Shown: positions 1 to 10,611 of the stretch, piece by piece | Layout: the number at the start of each line of letters is the position of its first letter | Position numbering within the stretch: position 1 is the first letter of the stretch | NCBI GenBank assembly: GCA_015847255.1 | Contig: JADLZK010004585.1 | Location: 1-64,000, forward strand | Reading direction: 5' to 3' | DNA length: 64,000 nt | DNA from: Hyparrhenia diplandra | Lineage: Eukaryota; Streptophyta; Magnoliopsida; Poales; Poaceae | Notes under the pieces: model-generated | The model's database searches: none | Seen by the model: the letters and a program-made list of their open reading frames with translations, nothing else | Told to the model about the DNA's origin: nothing | Position numbers and translations under genes: made by a program

Positions 1-120
1 GGAGAAATTTTGTTTGAAAGCATGTGTATTTTTGAGGCGTGAAAGCGTTGTAGCAACTCCTAATCCATGCGTAAGTTTGGCTTTGCTAGGGACCAAAGAA
101 AGGGTAAGCTTGGGGGAACT
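1..120 (+). mobile_element. 3' end of a Gypsy internal region with polypurine tract
   Basis: This is the last internal stretch of a plus-strand Gypsy element whose body lies left of the window. A polypurine tract, containing aagcttggggga, lies at about 101-120 just before the LTR. The same stretch recurs with substitutions at 15,060-15,181 before a related LTR, so both belong to one family. No coding sequence is visible. Confidence 0.75.
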
Positions 121-573
121 AGTTGACACCTGTTATAGCATAATATTAATAGTCAACTAAACATGAAATAAGGGCGTAAAATGAATATCAACATAGACTA
201 GGGGTTTTACTAACATAATTCCACGAGCTTTGGTGATTTATATCTTCTGAGGACTTAATGAGATAATTGCGAACAAGAACGGTGAGAAATCTAAGAGTTT
301 ACATCCCATACGATGACAAGACTTGACCGTGAAGTAAATCAACCCAAAATGTGGACTAAAACACTCTAGAAGATACTAGAAGACACCGTAAGAAGGGAGA
401 CACGAATTGGCCACAAGACCTGGCGGCGCCCGGGGCCAATCACGGCGTCGCCAAAGCTAAGTCCACCAATCAAGGTTTATATTTTTATGTCGGTTTGTAA
501 CCGACCTTGAGGTTGTATCTACACCATTGTTGAAGGTCGGTTTGATCCAATGGTCGTCGTTCATCGCCAAGGC

Positions 574-582
574 CTATATAAG
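574..582 (+). promoter_or_regulatory. LTR1 TATA box
   Basis: Ctatataag in a GC-richer context, about 20 bases before a pyrimidine-rich leader. The matching position in the sister LTR has the same motif at 15,673-15,681, and the minus-strand relative has it at 17,105-17,114. Confidence 0.6.
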
Positions 583-679
583 AAAGACCTCTACCCCGTG
601 GTTAAACCCTAATTCATTCTATTCATTATCTCTCAGTTGTAGAGGTATCCCAATGTAAGGATCACCTCTCTCTCAGGGA

Positions 680-770
680 TTAGTGAATTAGAAGTAGATT
701 AGCCATATAATTAGAAGTAGATTAGAAGTAGATTAGCCATATAATTAGAAGTAGATTAGATCTAAATTAG
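680..770 (+). repeat. Short minisatellite in LTR1 leader
   Basis: Units built on 'ttagaagtagattag' and 'ccatataa' recur several times in tandem and end in two 'agatctaa' copies. It lies in the transcribed leader of the LTR and has no coding potential. Confidence 0.7.
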
Positions 771-1559
771 ATCTAATCAAGAGTAAAGGAGAGTGGAGTT
801 ATGCTCCGGTTCTTGAGATGATCTCTGAGAGTTTGGTATGTCTTGTATCCTTCCTTTGTAAGACTTATGATTCATATATTTATCTTCTCTATTTACTTCC
901 ATGTCTTTCATATATGGTTAGTATAGTTGTTATGCTATTGCATGGGATCTCGCTCGTATTGAGGGCTCTAGTTATTCGCGGTAGCTAGAGTTGTGTCGAT
1001 AGTATAGACTTGGTGTCTAGGCTATAGGTTACCCCGAGATTGCGCCCAATCCCACCTAGTTGTGGTAGCCCGGGGGTGTGATTGACTCTGTTAGGCCTTT
1101 GTATTCCACCACGTTCGGGTTGGTGTTTCAGAGAGCTTTTGGCGACCTTCTCCCAACTACCTTCTTCCCAGTCTTTCTCGAGAGTTGGGACGGATCTCGC
1201 TTTGCTCCAAAGTGCATTAGTATGATTGCTATCGTAGAACCTAAGTAATAGAGAAGTACAAAGGAACCTTTGATCTCTCCCTTTGACCTCTTGATTAGTT
1301 TAGTTATTCTTTTTTTATAATTTTAGGTATGTTATTATTTTATGCTTTGTTATTTACTTACCCTTTATCAATTACCCCCTCACTTTAGTCTAGTGGTTTG
1401 CTAAGTTAGTAGATGCATGATTGTGACTTATTAGATTCTTTAACCAAAGCTTCCCTGTGGATACGATACTCTAGAATACTCTCCTAGGGAAAAGCTACAA
1501 TGGTATTCTGTGCGCTTGCGGAACCTTCATATTCTATTAGCACTTAATAAATACCAACA

Positions 1560-2292
1560 CACACATACCCCATTTTCCTTTCTTCTTTTTCGTAGTATGA
1601 ATGCTTTCGTAAGCCAGAAGGATGTTATCAGTAATAAGTCTTCCCAGAATGAAAGCACTCTGATTATAGCTAATAATATCCGGTAAGATAACCTTGAGTC
1701 TATTGGAGAAGACTTTGGAGATTACCTTATACACCACATTGCAAAGTGATATTGGTCTGAACTGAGCCACTGTCTCTGGCCTCTCAGCCTTTGGAATCAT
1801 CACGATAGTGGTCTCATTCCACCCCATTGGAATAGTTGCACTGTTAAGTGAGTGCAGCACTTCATCCACCAAATCATCACCAAGCATACTCCAAAACCTT
1901 TTATAAAAGATTGCATGTAGACCATCAGGTCCCGGAGCTTTTAGATCACCTATACTGAACAAGGCCTTCTTAATTTCTTCTCTCTCAAAAGGTGCCAGAA
2001 GGTGTTGATTCATCTCAACAGTAACTATGCGAGGTACATCATTCAAAACTCCATTGTCGATTTCACTAACTTCAGATGAAAAAAGGTTTGAAAAGTAATC
2101 TTTTATTATACCTTTCATACCATCATTACTATCATGTACATGACCGTGATTATCCACCGGGCTTCGGATCATATTCTTCCTTTTCCCGGGTGGTCGCAAA
2201 ATGATGGAAGAAACTTGTGTTTTGATCCCCATGCTTGACCAATTTGATCTTGCTCGTTGCACCCAAATAAGCTCCTCTTGTTCGAGCATCAA
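1560..2292 (-). pseudogene. LINE A ORF2: reverse transcriptase N-terminal half
   Basis: The translation has the hallmarks of plant non-LTR RT: an APGPDG block, a 'RPISLCNVVYKVISK' block and a 'SAFILGRLITDNILLAYE' block, followed by Lys-rich sequence leading towards motif A. The frame is then lost at the LTR junction at 1559/1560, before the YADD catalytic motif. In an intact LINE this enzyme primes cDNA synthesis on nicked target DNA. It is a truncated pseudogene, in a different frame from the endonuclease at 2733-3275, so at least one frameshift lies between. Confidence 0.9.
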
Positions 2293-2732
2293 CTCAATTC
2301 GGAGAAGGATTTCTTTTGAGCCGAGATAGATTCATCGGTCATCGGCCCCCGTCTCAATCTTTCTAGCTCTCTTTTTCAAATTTTTCATCGGGCCGGGACA
2401 GTTTAAGAACCGTCCGATCCCTGAATGAAGATCTTCATGAACCACTTTTTTACTTTGGCCATCAATCCTCGCCCTTGGCCTTCGGCCCATGACCCTTGAC
2501 CAAGCGGCCCTAACGATCTCCTCCACTTTGTCTCCTCTTTTAGCCATCTAGCTTGAATCTTGGATCACCCCTCGATCACCGGTCTCCCGCTCCGGTATGC
2601 CCCCAACTCAACAAAGAATAGGCCGATGATCAGATTTTGTCATTTCACCATTTGTTAAAAGCGCATTTGGGAATAACATATTCCATCGTGGGTTGGTGAT
2701 ACCCGATCAAGCCTCTCTCTAATTTTGCCGCG

Positions 2733-3275
2733 TCACCAAGTGAACAAGTCACCCGTGTACCCCAAATCAGAGAGATCACAATCCATGAGAGTCTCCTGGA
2801 AGGCTTGTAAACATGACTGTGATCTTGCTCGCCCCCCTTCCTTCTCATGGTGATACAATATTTCATTAAAATCCCCTACCTCCAGCCAAGGTAGATCAGC
2901 ACATGCATGGAGATTACGCAGGACTGTCCACGTTTCATGCTTGTGTTCCCATCTCGGGTCTCCATAAATACCCGTTAATCTCCACTCCTCCCCGCCTTGT
3001 ATCACAACATCGATGTAATATTGTGAAACACCAAGACAACGAATGGTTAACTCTTTCCTCCGTAGCAACAAGAGGCCACCACTTCTCCCATCACTTTCAT
3101 GAATTAAAAAGTGATCACACCCCAATCTTCGCTTCAAATTTTCTGCCTTTGTCTTTGCCAAATGTGTTTCAGACAGGAAAAACACATCTGGTTTATCGCG
3201 CTTCTGGATATCCAGAAGTGCTCTAACTGCCCGGGAACTCGAGAGCCCATGGCAGTTCCAAGCCAGGAGTTTCAT
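2733..3275 (-). pseudogene. LINE A ORF2: APE-type endonuclease domain
   Basis: The ORF starts with a true ATG at 3275 and the typical opening MKLLAWNCHGL. Further on are SETHL and GDFNEIL motifs, as in exonuclease-endonuclease-phosphatase domains of plant LINE ORF2. The domain nicks target DNA during target-primed reverse transcription. It covers about 180 residues, roughly two thirds of the usual domain, before the frame is lost. The stop of ORF1 (TGA, 3274-3272) overlaps this ATG, so the two ORFs are adjacent in the ATGA arrangement. Confidence 0.88.
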
Positions 3276-4419
3276 TGCTTCCGGTCACCCCCTTCCTCAG
3301 AGGGCGCCGATTCAAAAGAGAGGTTGTTCTTTACTGAACTTTCTGCATCACTTGTTCTCATTCTTTTCTTTTCTTGTTCCTTGATAGGGCTGATTGCACT
3401 TGCTAAGTTCGGTGCATTGTTCTCCAACATAAGAACCGGTTTATCAACGGCCGGTGTGCACCGCCTCTCAGTTCCATTGGTTTACCCAATGTTTGGTCCT
3501 CCACCCGTTCCTCCTCAGTAGGATATGACGCATCCATATCCTCAAAGTCCTCCCCGCCTACCGTTCCTCTACCTCTTCCTCTTCCACGACCTCTACCTCC
3601 TCCTCTCCCCGCCTCTCCAACTGTCTTCTCTCCCCCCTTGCGGTGAAACAAATGGCACTCGAAGCCAATCTCCCCATTGGCAGCTTTCTTTATCATGAAT
3701 GCCATCCCCACACTCAGTTACTTCATGGCCAACAAGGCCACAAAAGAAACAGAAATTTGGAATTTTTTCATACTGAACCAGGAACGTTCTCCTCTCCTTG
3801 AGCTATTGGAACAACCCGCACTAGTGGTTTGCTTAATTGGATCCAAACCCTAGCTCGCAGATAGGTTGTCGGATTCAATCGCCCTTCATTTATCAACACC
3901 GAGATAGGTGTTCGACCTTCCTTGCCACCTTCTCTGCTAACTCCTTCTTCCTCATCAATCCATCGGGCACACCTTGAATTCGAGTCCAAACGGGAATCTT
4001 ATCTAGGTTATGCGACTTGAAGTCGAGAAACCATCATACTCTTCGATCACCAGTAGAACCCCTAAACAGCCATGGGCCTCCCTCCATCATCTTGTTCCAG
4101 TCTCCAAGGCAATTCATCTGGATCAAGAATCGATTCTCGGGTAGCGCTTTGAACGTTACCTCCTTTGCAGCCGCCCACGCTATACGCATGGCGTTGAATA
4201 GAGCCGACGGGCTATACGGCTTCGATGTGTGAACCCTAGCAATGGCTAGCCATCTAACCCCCTTCTCCGGATCTTCCAATTCTCCTTAGAAATCAAGATC
4301 CTCTTCTTCTTCCCCGTGTAACTCGGATCTCCAAGTATCTCCTCCGGACTTGGTTCCCTCTCATCTCCGCTCCCTTCTTCCCCTTGCTTCTCGAACTTTC
4401 CGCCATGCGGGCTAGCCAT
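3272..4419 (-). pseudogene. LINE A ORF1: DUF4283-like and zinc-knuckle protein
   Basis: ATG at 4419 (MASPHGGKF) opens an acidic, Lys-rich leader. A DUF4283-like region follows (about 4279-3770), with ARVHTSKPYSPSALFNAM and NRFLIQMNCLGDWNKMM. Next is a CX2CX4HX4C knuckle (CFFCGLVGHEVTEC, 3751-3710) and an Arg-Gly-rich stretch near 3570-3620. This order is typical of the RNA-binding ORF1 of plant LINEs. The span is not a multiple of three and the pieces sit in different frames, so at least one indel has occurred. Confidence 0.82.
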
Positions 4420-4611
4420 CGGCGCCCCTCAAAGCTTGCGGGCGCCACGCGATCTCACGAGCACACCCCTATTCTCCGATCCGAGCGTCGAGTAGGGGGA
4501 TTTTCTTGGTGGATATTTGGTGGACTTTGGGCCGCCGCCAAAGGAAGAGAAACCCTAGAAAAGGGTAGTCACACCTCCTCCTCCAAGTACCTACTATGTG
4601 CAATTTGTTAG

Positions 4612-4741
4612 GTGCACGAAGGTTTAACCCTCGCCGGGAGACGTTTTCTTTGGTGGACCTAAAATAATTTGAGAATCCAATTATAGTAGAGATAAATCAC
4701 GGGGGGATGCATACGTGAGAAGAGAAAAAGAACTTCATCTT
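4612..4741. other. Unassigned spacer
   Basis: About 130 bases between the LINE A leader and the start of the Copia LTR. I see no ORF, repeat or promoter that can be defended. It may be LINE 5' UTR. Confidence 0.4.
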
Positions 4742-4856
4742 TGTTAAGGCCCATCGTAGGCCCATATGGCCCATGAGACTCTTTATATGTACACAGATAT
4801 TTCTCTATTAGAATTATCTTCCAAAATCCCTAAGGTTAGTAATATGGTACCAAAGC
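4742..4856 (+). mobile_element. Short Copia 5' LTR plus primer-binding site
   Basis: The sequence starts TGTTAAGGCCC at 4742. About 100 bases later, at 4845-4856, is tggtaccaaagc, close to the TGGTATCAGAGC initiator-Met primer-binding site of plant Copia elements. GGCCCAT repeats and a weak tttatat TATA lie between. Copia protease and integrase follow downstream on the same strand once two insertions are skipped. The exact 3' end of the LTR (about 4842) is uncertain because no second copy is in the window. Confidence 0.5.
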
Positions 4857-4957
4857 CAAGGACTAGGGTTAAGGTTAGACTAATCTAATCCACCCACGAT
4901 TCATTTTTCCCCATTGGGATCTCCCTGTTTGGTCGGTGCGGCCCGTCCACCAATCTT

Positions 4958-6592
4958 TTTTTTAGAGTTCGAGGGGCGATGCGCCCCGGACCTTTCAATT
5001 ATTATCAAAAGACCAAGTTCGTTTAAAGATATAGTCCAATAGCACGGCGTTAACCAGCGACATACCCAAACAAGTTTAGAAACACCATCAACGAACAATA
5101 AGTGAGATAGCCGGGAAAAACAACTACCGAAAGTAGACTACTCCATCCGGAGACGGGCATCCGGCTCCCTCCACACGGGAAGAGCACGGCGGCGACTTGT
5201 TTGGGCAATAGACAACTCCCTTTATGGTATTGCGGCCTCCCGGGACCTCCATCCTATTAAAGTCCCGAAAACTTGAGTCACCACAATCTTGATAGACCAC
5301 GACTTCACTTTGGTTTCTCCAACAGCTTCATAGACTCCTCCAGCTTCTTACGAATATGGTAGTTTGATTCAAGATCTTTGTATGTCACACGCCAGCGGTT
5401 TCATTGATCCCTGTGTTTGTACGGTCGCCACAAAGACCATTCTTGCTTCCTCTTGCAACTTTGCAATAACATGAGACAGTTGATCTCTTTTTACATCGGG
5501 CAGAGGATAACCCAGCTCTTTAGGTGACCAACGATCTTGTAGAAAAGTATTTCCACCCACAATTCTCGAAAACAAAGATCATTTTCGAAGTTTCCCGATA
5601 GACCACAAAAAGGTAACTAAATTATCAAGTGCATTCCTTTTTTTACTCAACCAAAATTTTCCAATGTTGGCTAAGTCTCGAACCTATTTCAACACCTACC
5701 GGATGAGACAACACATTCCAACATCTCTTAGCCACTACATAGTCAAAAATACAAATGATAACTAGTTTCTTTCTCACTACAAAAAGAGCGGGGTTTCATC
5801 TTTAACCTTCCTCCTCTTAGCTAGGTTGTCTCTAGTAAGATTTCTATTATGCATAAGAAGCCACGTAAAACATTTGAACTCTAGGAGGGACTATGATATT
5901 CCAAACAACTGGGACATGCACTAGACTAATACCTCTAAAATTAATGACTTTATATAAAGACCGAGAGGAGTAAATCCTCGAAGAAGAGAATTGCCATATC
6001 ATTTCATCGCCTTCATCGATAAAGTAAAAGTGGAAATCAGATCTAACACTTCTAACCAATCTTGATATAAAGCATCACTAAGAATTCTTCTAAAGGTGCA
6101 CTTCAGGGTAGCTCCATCCCACGTGTCGCCCACCGTCTTACCTTGTTCATTACACACACTATAAAGGGCCGAATTGAATGGCCAAACTAGATGTCCCTAT
6201 CCAAATATCCTCCCAAAATCTAATTTTTTTCCGCCATTACCTATTCTCCATCTATAACCCATTTTTGCTGCTTTTACAGCCCACATAAAACCTTTAAAGA
6301 AATTGGAAGGTTGCAAAGCCTTAGTAGCCAAGATGTTTGGCTTGTGCATTTTATACTTAAAGTCTATTAACTCTTTCCACAACTTATCATGATCAGACTT
6401 GTATCTCTTAATCCAAGATGCCAACAGACTAATATTCAAATCTCTTAAGTTTGGTATACCTAAATCCCCATACTCTTTACACACATACCGACCCGATTCA
6501 TTAGCTAGATGGTACCTATGTTTGTTTTCGAGTCATCCCACAAAAAAATTACTCATATGAGTATTAAGAAGCTCAATAGCCCACCTAGGAAA
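4958..6592 (-). mobile_element. 5'-truncated LINE insertion (LINE B)
   Basis: Perfect 16-bp direct repeats, cccgtccaccaatctt, flank it at 4942-4957 and 6593-6608. The minus-strand 3' end is a short poly(A), seen as a run of T from 4956, directly against the left repeat. Coding sequence from the C-terminal part of ORF2 reads leftwards from 6484. A 5' truncation, a poly(A) tail and a target duplication of this size are the signature of target-primed reverse transcription. The insertion lies in the leader of the Copia element, so it is younger than that element. Confidence 0.93.
5369..6592 (-). pseudogene. LINE B ORF2 C-terminal region (RT thumb and zf-RVT-like)
   Basis: Minus-strand frames give, from 6484 to 6197, a CKEYGDLGIPNLRDLN segment typical of the region after the RT palm in plant LINEs. 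From 6059 to 5847 comes a zf-RVT-like segment with YSSRSLYKVINFRG and VVWNIIVPPRVQMF. A decayed tail runs to about 5369. Frameshifts and stops separate the pieces. The RT catalytic core was never included because the element is truncated at its 5' end. Confidence 0.8.
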
Positions 6593-6608
6593 CCCGTCCA
6601 CCAATCTT

Positions 6609-7323
6609 CGGTGAAGCCCGTAGTTTTGCATCGGCAATCTCCTCTGTTCGGTTGGGTACCGCACACATCCGCACCGTCGATCGCCCACGCGGGCCGTCCG
6701 TCCGCGTGCACGATCATCGCGCCCGTCCGCGTCATTCGCTGGCCATCACGTGCACATCCGCGTGCGCGTCCATGCCGATTCGCTCGGCTATCTGCGCGCC
6801 ATGTCTGGCGCTGCTTGCCGACCATCTACGCGACGCCCGTCAGCGCCCATCTCGCCCAACCATCCGCACTCGTCGCGGCGTGGCGTCCCGCCCGGCCGTC
6901 CGCCCTTTGTTTATGAGCCGCCCGAGCCATGCCCCTTTCTTTCGCACTGACCGCGCGGTTGGCCATTTGTGCCGCGCGCACGGTCTCCGTCACCACGACT
7001 CCCACTGCGTGGTGGGTGGTCGCAGGCGGCTCGGACATCTCCATCTGCAGGTTCCTTCGCGGCCGTGGTCCCCGCTCCTTTGTTCTGTTTAGTGGTCGAC
7101 TCCCGCTGTTGGCCGTCTCGCTCTCGTTCTATTGCCGCTTCGTGGTCTTTGTTGTGGTGCCATTGGTCTCTTGGAATTACATAGGTCTGTATGGTGCTGT
7201 AGTGATCACTTTGGTCTGCTGTTTTTGTACTCGTGTTCTTTGGTGCTATGTGTTAGAATTCGTAATAATGGGTGCCGATATCACTGGATTTGTCTCTATA
7301 GCCGCCGCCTCTAATAACATTAC
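6609..7323 (+). other. Copia leader or gag-remnant region, GC-rich
   Basis: Continues the Copia element after LINE B. It is GC-rich, with long overlapping open frames on both strands, none of which shows gag motifs or a zinc knuckle. The only link to Copia coding sequence is the run into the protease near 7300. Either gag has been deleted or it has decayed beyond recognition. I do not call the open frames genes. Confidence 0.5.
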
Positions 7324-7648
7324 TTCTCAGTCTTGGATTTTGATTCAGGGGCTTCTTTCAATGTCACATCAAACAAGAATCACCCGATTGCCTGTAAGCA
7401 AATTGTTGATGGTTCGACAATACACACAACTGATGGTACATCTTGTCATGTTACTCATGACGGCATTTTTTTTTCTTCACCTCATTTTTATGTACCTAAT
7501 ATCTCTTTGGTCCCTCAACTATCCATGAATTTGTTATCCGTTGGCCAAATAGCTGATATGAACTGTTTTGTTGGTTTTGATGATTCATCATGTGTTTTAT
7601 TTAAGCACTATGACACCGTGTGATTGGGACTGATCATCATCATTGAGA
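7324..7648 (+). pseudogene. Copia aspartic protease region
   Basis: The translation includes SQSWIL followed by a DSGASFNVTS active-site motif, then the PHFYVPNISLVPQLSMNLLSVGQ block that in Copia polyproteins links protease to GAG-pre-integrase. The protease would cleave the Gag-Pol polyprotein. The motif's first Asp codon is preserved only in one frame, a frameshift follows near 7620, and the Helitron interrupts at 7648/7649. The reading resumes at 11,461. Confidence 0.85.
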
Positions 7649-7903
7649 TCTACTACTATGTAGCAAACATCCCACTAGTAAATTCTCGGCTCCCTGGTGA
7701 AGCCACTTCATCGCTAACCGACCTCACGTACGTAGTGAACCCCGCTGTGCCCCCTCGCCTATCCACCGCCGCCGCCCCCTCGCCCTCCACCGCCGCCGCC
7801 CCCTCGCCTCCCCGCATCCAAAAACGAACGCCCACAGCGCTCAGCCGCAGGCTCGCCCGCTCCCGCATCCGACCTGATCCGAGGCAGATGCCGCGGTGCC
7901 GGT

Positions 7904-8125
7904 GCCGGGCTCCAGCTCAGTGGCGCCGCCGCAGCCACACTCCTCGTGGCGGCCCTTGTCGCGGCCGTGCTGTGGCGTCGCCGCCGGGGCCCCGGCCCCA
8001 CACGGCTCGGGCGGAAGGGAAACCCGCGCCAGAGGCAGTTTGCGGCACGGCCGCCGCCGGCGACGGTGGGAGCCATCTTCCCCTCCTCCGCTGGCGCCGT
8101 CATTCCGATGCCGCCGCCGCCGCCG
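7904..8125 (+). pseudogene. DDRGK1: Captured DDRGK1-like first exon (membrane anchor)
   Basis: One frame through 7904-7980 gives a hydrophobic Ala/Leu/Val segment ending LVAAVLWRRRR. This fits the N-terminal ER signal anchor followed by basic residues expected of DDRGK1. The segment lies 5' of, and in the same orientation as, the clearer DDRGK1 exons at 9500-10,182. The rest of the GC-rich stretch has lost its frame. Identification depends mostly on those downstream exons, so confidence is moderate. Confidence 0.45.
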
Positions 8126-8274
8126 ATAACCACCGCGTCCCGCCCCAGTCCCTCCAGGAGGATCAAGTGCTACACGGTCGCGTGGCGACACGACGGATGC
8201 GTCGATAACCATCGCCTCCCGCCCCAGCCCCTCCAGGAGGATCAAGTGCTGCACGCCGCGTGACGGATGCGTCG
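8125..8274 (+). repeat. 79-bp tandem duplication inside the Helitron
   Basis: Two copies starting with 'gataacca' at 8125 and 8204 share the 'ccctccaggaggatcaagtg' core with a few substitutions and a small deletion in the second copy. It lies in GC-rich captured sequence and creates overlapping spurious ORFs on both strands. Confidence 0.75.
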
Positions 8275-9499
8275 GAGGCCTGGGGCTGCCGGAGCAGGCT
8301 CCTCTGCCGCGTCAACCAGCCGCAATGGTACAACAACAGCTCCGCCCCGTCGCGTCTCCCTCCTCCAGCGCCCCATCCGCCTCCCCCCCCCCCCGTCCCA
8401 TGCTCTTGCTGTGCTCCGTGGGCGGCCCTGGTGCCAGATCTGCTCGCCATGAGCCCGTCCGGCTTCCTTCCTGTCATATTTCCACTGGCCTCCACCAAAC
8501 CAAGGCCGCCTGCTTCATCTCCGTTCACCAGACCCTAGGATGGACGGCACCAACGATCCTACTGCAGCACGAAGGTACGTTAAGCATCCAAATATGAATT
8601 TGATTATTCTTGCTGTTATAATCCGGCAATTAACTGATGCTCATTATCATTGGACTCCTCCAACGTTTGATTGCATCTTTTAGTGATGCTTATTTACGAT
8701 CAATTATTAACAAAAGGTTTGCCTCTAATCTGTATCTAATATTAGAGAGTTCAATTTCTTTGACAAATCTTGATCATCTTACTCACCCTCAGTCCATATG
8801 TTTAATTTCAAATCATATATTACAACAAATGTCATAAGATGTAAATTTGTATTCTTATTAATTTCCTAATCGATCTTAGGTATGGCTGAACCTATTTGTA
8901 AGCACATCTTCTCGATTTTCTGCTCTCACTTTTCAGTATTTCAGCCATGCGCATAAAGTGTTTGTGGTTGGCAGATTAAGGGTTCAGAATCAGAGCTGCA
9001 GCATGAATATTTGTCAAGGTACCTTCAGCTCCTGCTTAGCCAAGAGCTCTTATATTTCTATTCGTTATGTAAACATCTGATGCTTCCATGCAGAGACATG
9101 TCATCGATTGCCTATATCCATGTCATGGTCGGTGTCCACCCAACCAAATATAAGAGTTTCATGTGTAACTAATCTCATCGACGTGAGTTCACACTACAAT
9201 GGTTAATTCTTCATATTGCTAATTTTCAGATCAGAGCATGCTGGAAAAAAAATCCTGTTTCAGCTTCAGTGCTGACTACTGCAAGGTAATAATCTGAGCA
9301 TCGTTAATTTCGTAGTTCTGTGTTTTGCTAATTAGGATTTCAACGGGAATACATCATTTTATTTTTCTGTTTCTATAGGAAAACTGGAAGATTCTGTTTT
9401 CTTAGAAGACTGGTGATCTCTTTGTTTCAAAGGCTCTGTTTTCCCCCCTTTCCTTCTTTCTGTTCGCCCTAACCGTAGCCTCGGTCCTTGGCTGTGCAG

Positions 9500-9589
9500 C
9501 TGTAGAGGACGGCGCGGAGAGTGATGAGGAGGAGGTCCTCGAAGGTCGCAACGTCAACAGACCCTCCAAAAGGAGAGGCGCAGCATCAG
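9500..9589 (+). pseudogene. DDRGK1: Captured DDRGK1-like exon (acidic linker)
   Basis: Flanked by an acceptor (tgtgcag, ending 9499) and a donor (gt at 9590). It translates to AVEDGAESDEEEVLEGRNVN and then a basic RPSKRRGAAS tail. DDRGK1 proteins have an acidic stretch between the membrane anchor and a long Glu/Arg/Lys-rich coiled coil, and the next two exons encode that coiled coil. No frame damage is seen in this exon. Confidence 0.6.
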
Positions 9590-9834
9590 GTTGGTGCCAA
9601 GTTCGTTTCAGCTACTGCTTGCAGTTGCAAGCTTGCTGCTAAATTGTGTTCCGATGAGTGCTGCCATTCTCTGCTGCACGAGCAGATTTAGTTCATCTAC
9701 ACATTCAGTTTGTGAAACGGACAGAGCTTGGAAGCCAATTACAATTATGTCTTTCATATAATTGCTTGATTCCTCTGATTTCTCTTTAGAAAGGGAAAAA
9801 AAACAGAAAGTGACATGAAAGAAACTCTTTTCTT

Positions 9835-9942
9835 GCAAGGCTGAAAAAAGCTGCACGGGATTCAAGGAGGAGTAAACAAGACCGATACGATGAAATGAGA
9901 AGGAAGAAGGATGAGGAGCGTGAGGCACAAGAGAGGCAATTG
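9835..9942 (+). pseudogene. DDRGK1: Captured DDRGK1 exon (coiled coil)
   Basis: It encodes SKQDRYDEMRRKKDEEREA and QERQL, highly characteristic of the charged coiled coil of DDRGK1 (UFBP1), an ER-bound adaptor of the UFM1 ligase UFL1. The donor gttagg follows at 9943. A run of six A near 9843 appears to contain one or more extra bases that break the frame relative to the parent gene. This is a captured, non-functional copy inside the Helitron. Confidence 0.82.
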
Positions 9943-10034
9943 GTTAGGGATTCTATTTGCTGATAGTTCTGTTATTTGATCAACTTTGTCATGTTTCAGT
10001 TATAATTCTAACTAGCTAATGAATTGATCTATAG

Positions 10035-10182
10035 GAAGAAGAAGCTAGGGCACGGAAAGCAAAGGAGGAGGAAGCTGATGCTTCAGAATTTGAGAAATGG
10101 AAAGGGGCCTTTTCTGTTGACGCTGAAGGTACAACAAGACGATGGTCAGGGTTTGCTCCACAACTTTGTGGAATACATCAAG
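10035..10182 (+). pseudogene. DDRGK1: Captured DDRGK1 exon (coiled coil to start of the C-terminal domain)
   Basis: The acceptor (ctatag) ends at 10,034 and the donor is at 10,183. The exon encodes EEEARARKAKEEEADASEF, then EKWKGAFSVDAEG, and in a shifted frame VQDDGQGLLHNFVEYIK. These blocks occur in this order in DDRGK1, where the last one begins the C-terminal winged-helix/PCI-like region. The frame change near 10,130 implies a small deletion. The exons with the DDRGK signature itself are not present, so capture was partial. Confidence 0.85.
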
Positions 10183-10542
10183 GTTGTAAAGCAAATTTCT
10201 TTACCTGTGCCCTCACGACTATGCTTATTCTCAAATTTGAAACCAGAAAAAATTTATATCACCATGATGAACCATAATAATTGATTATTCACAAAAGTTA
10301 TGTTTATCTTACAAGAATATAGCCACACACTGAATTGAAAACTGCACCTTGCTTCACAAAATCATCAAAATTCTTCTTGATTCCCTAAATCTTTTGAACC
10401 ATTACAAATTATAGCAAACCTATGTATATAGCTATTGCCAACAAGATGACTCCTCTTATATTAGTGCTAAGAAATTTTTACAGCAAGCTTCAGAACTGTT
10501 GAAATACATAGCTGTTATTTGACAATTACTTCAATTTCACAG

Positions 10543-10611
10543 CAGCTCACAGGCCAAACGAAAGCTCGATGTCAATCAAGTTGATCCAATTGATAATCAA
10601 AGCAAACAACA
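10543..10611 (+). pseudogene. Possible further captured exon, unidentified
   Basis: A pyrimidine-rich stretch ending ttcacag (to 10,542) and a gtaagt donor at 10,612 bracket 69 bases. One frame is open and reads SSQAKRKLDVNQVDPID. It could be another exon of the captured gene or of a second gene. I recognise no domain. The rest of the Helitron (10,620-11,430) is AT-rich and appears intronic or intergenic. Confidence 0.3.

Larger units (their letters stand above)
121..1559 (+). mobile_element. Gypsy 3' LTR (LTR1)
   Basis: A polypurine tract lies immediately upstream and the sequence ends in ccaaca at 1559, where LINE RT coding sequence resumes, so this is a 3' LTR inserted in a LINE. The start is less sharp because the expected TGTTG appears as tagttg. 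A TATA-like ctatataag is at 574-582, followed by a leader with an 'aaccctaattcatt' motif shared with the LTR at 15,182. About 680-770 holds a short minisatellite. The ends are fixed by comparison with two related LTRs in the window. Confidence 0.75.
1560..4611 (-). mobile_element. LINE (L1-like) retrotransposon, 3' part cut off (LINE A)
   Basis: Minus-strand plant LINE. Read from 4419 downwards it holds ORF1 (DUF4283-like region, then a CCHC knuckle), then ORF2 with an APE-type endonuclease and the N-terminal half of a reverse transcriptase. ORF2 stops at 1560, where the Gypsy LTR is inserted, so the RT catalytic core and 3' tail are not here. The 5' boundary is uncertain and is placed near 4611. 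Several frameshifts make it inactive. Confidence 0.85.

Noticed and set aside
6640..7140. Several overlapping GC-rich ORFs on both strands that could be taken for a host gene
   Set aside because: They lie inside the Copia element, overlap in up to five frames, have no domain or splice pattern, and follow from high GC content.
7740..8560. Long GC-rich ORFs with Pro/Arg-rich products
   Set aside because: They are artefacts of GC-rich captured first-exon DNA with a tandem duplication inside the Helitron. Only the short membrane-anchor frame is kept.
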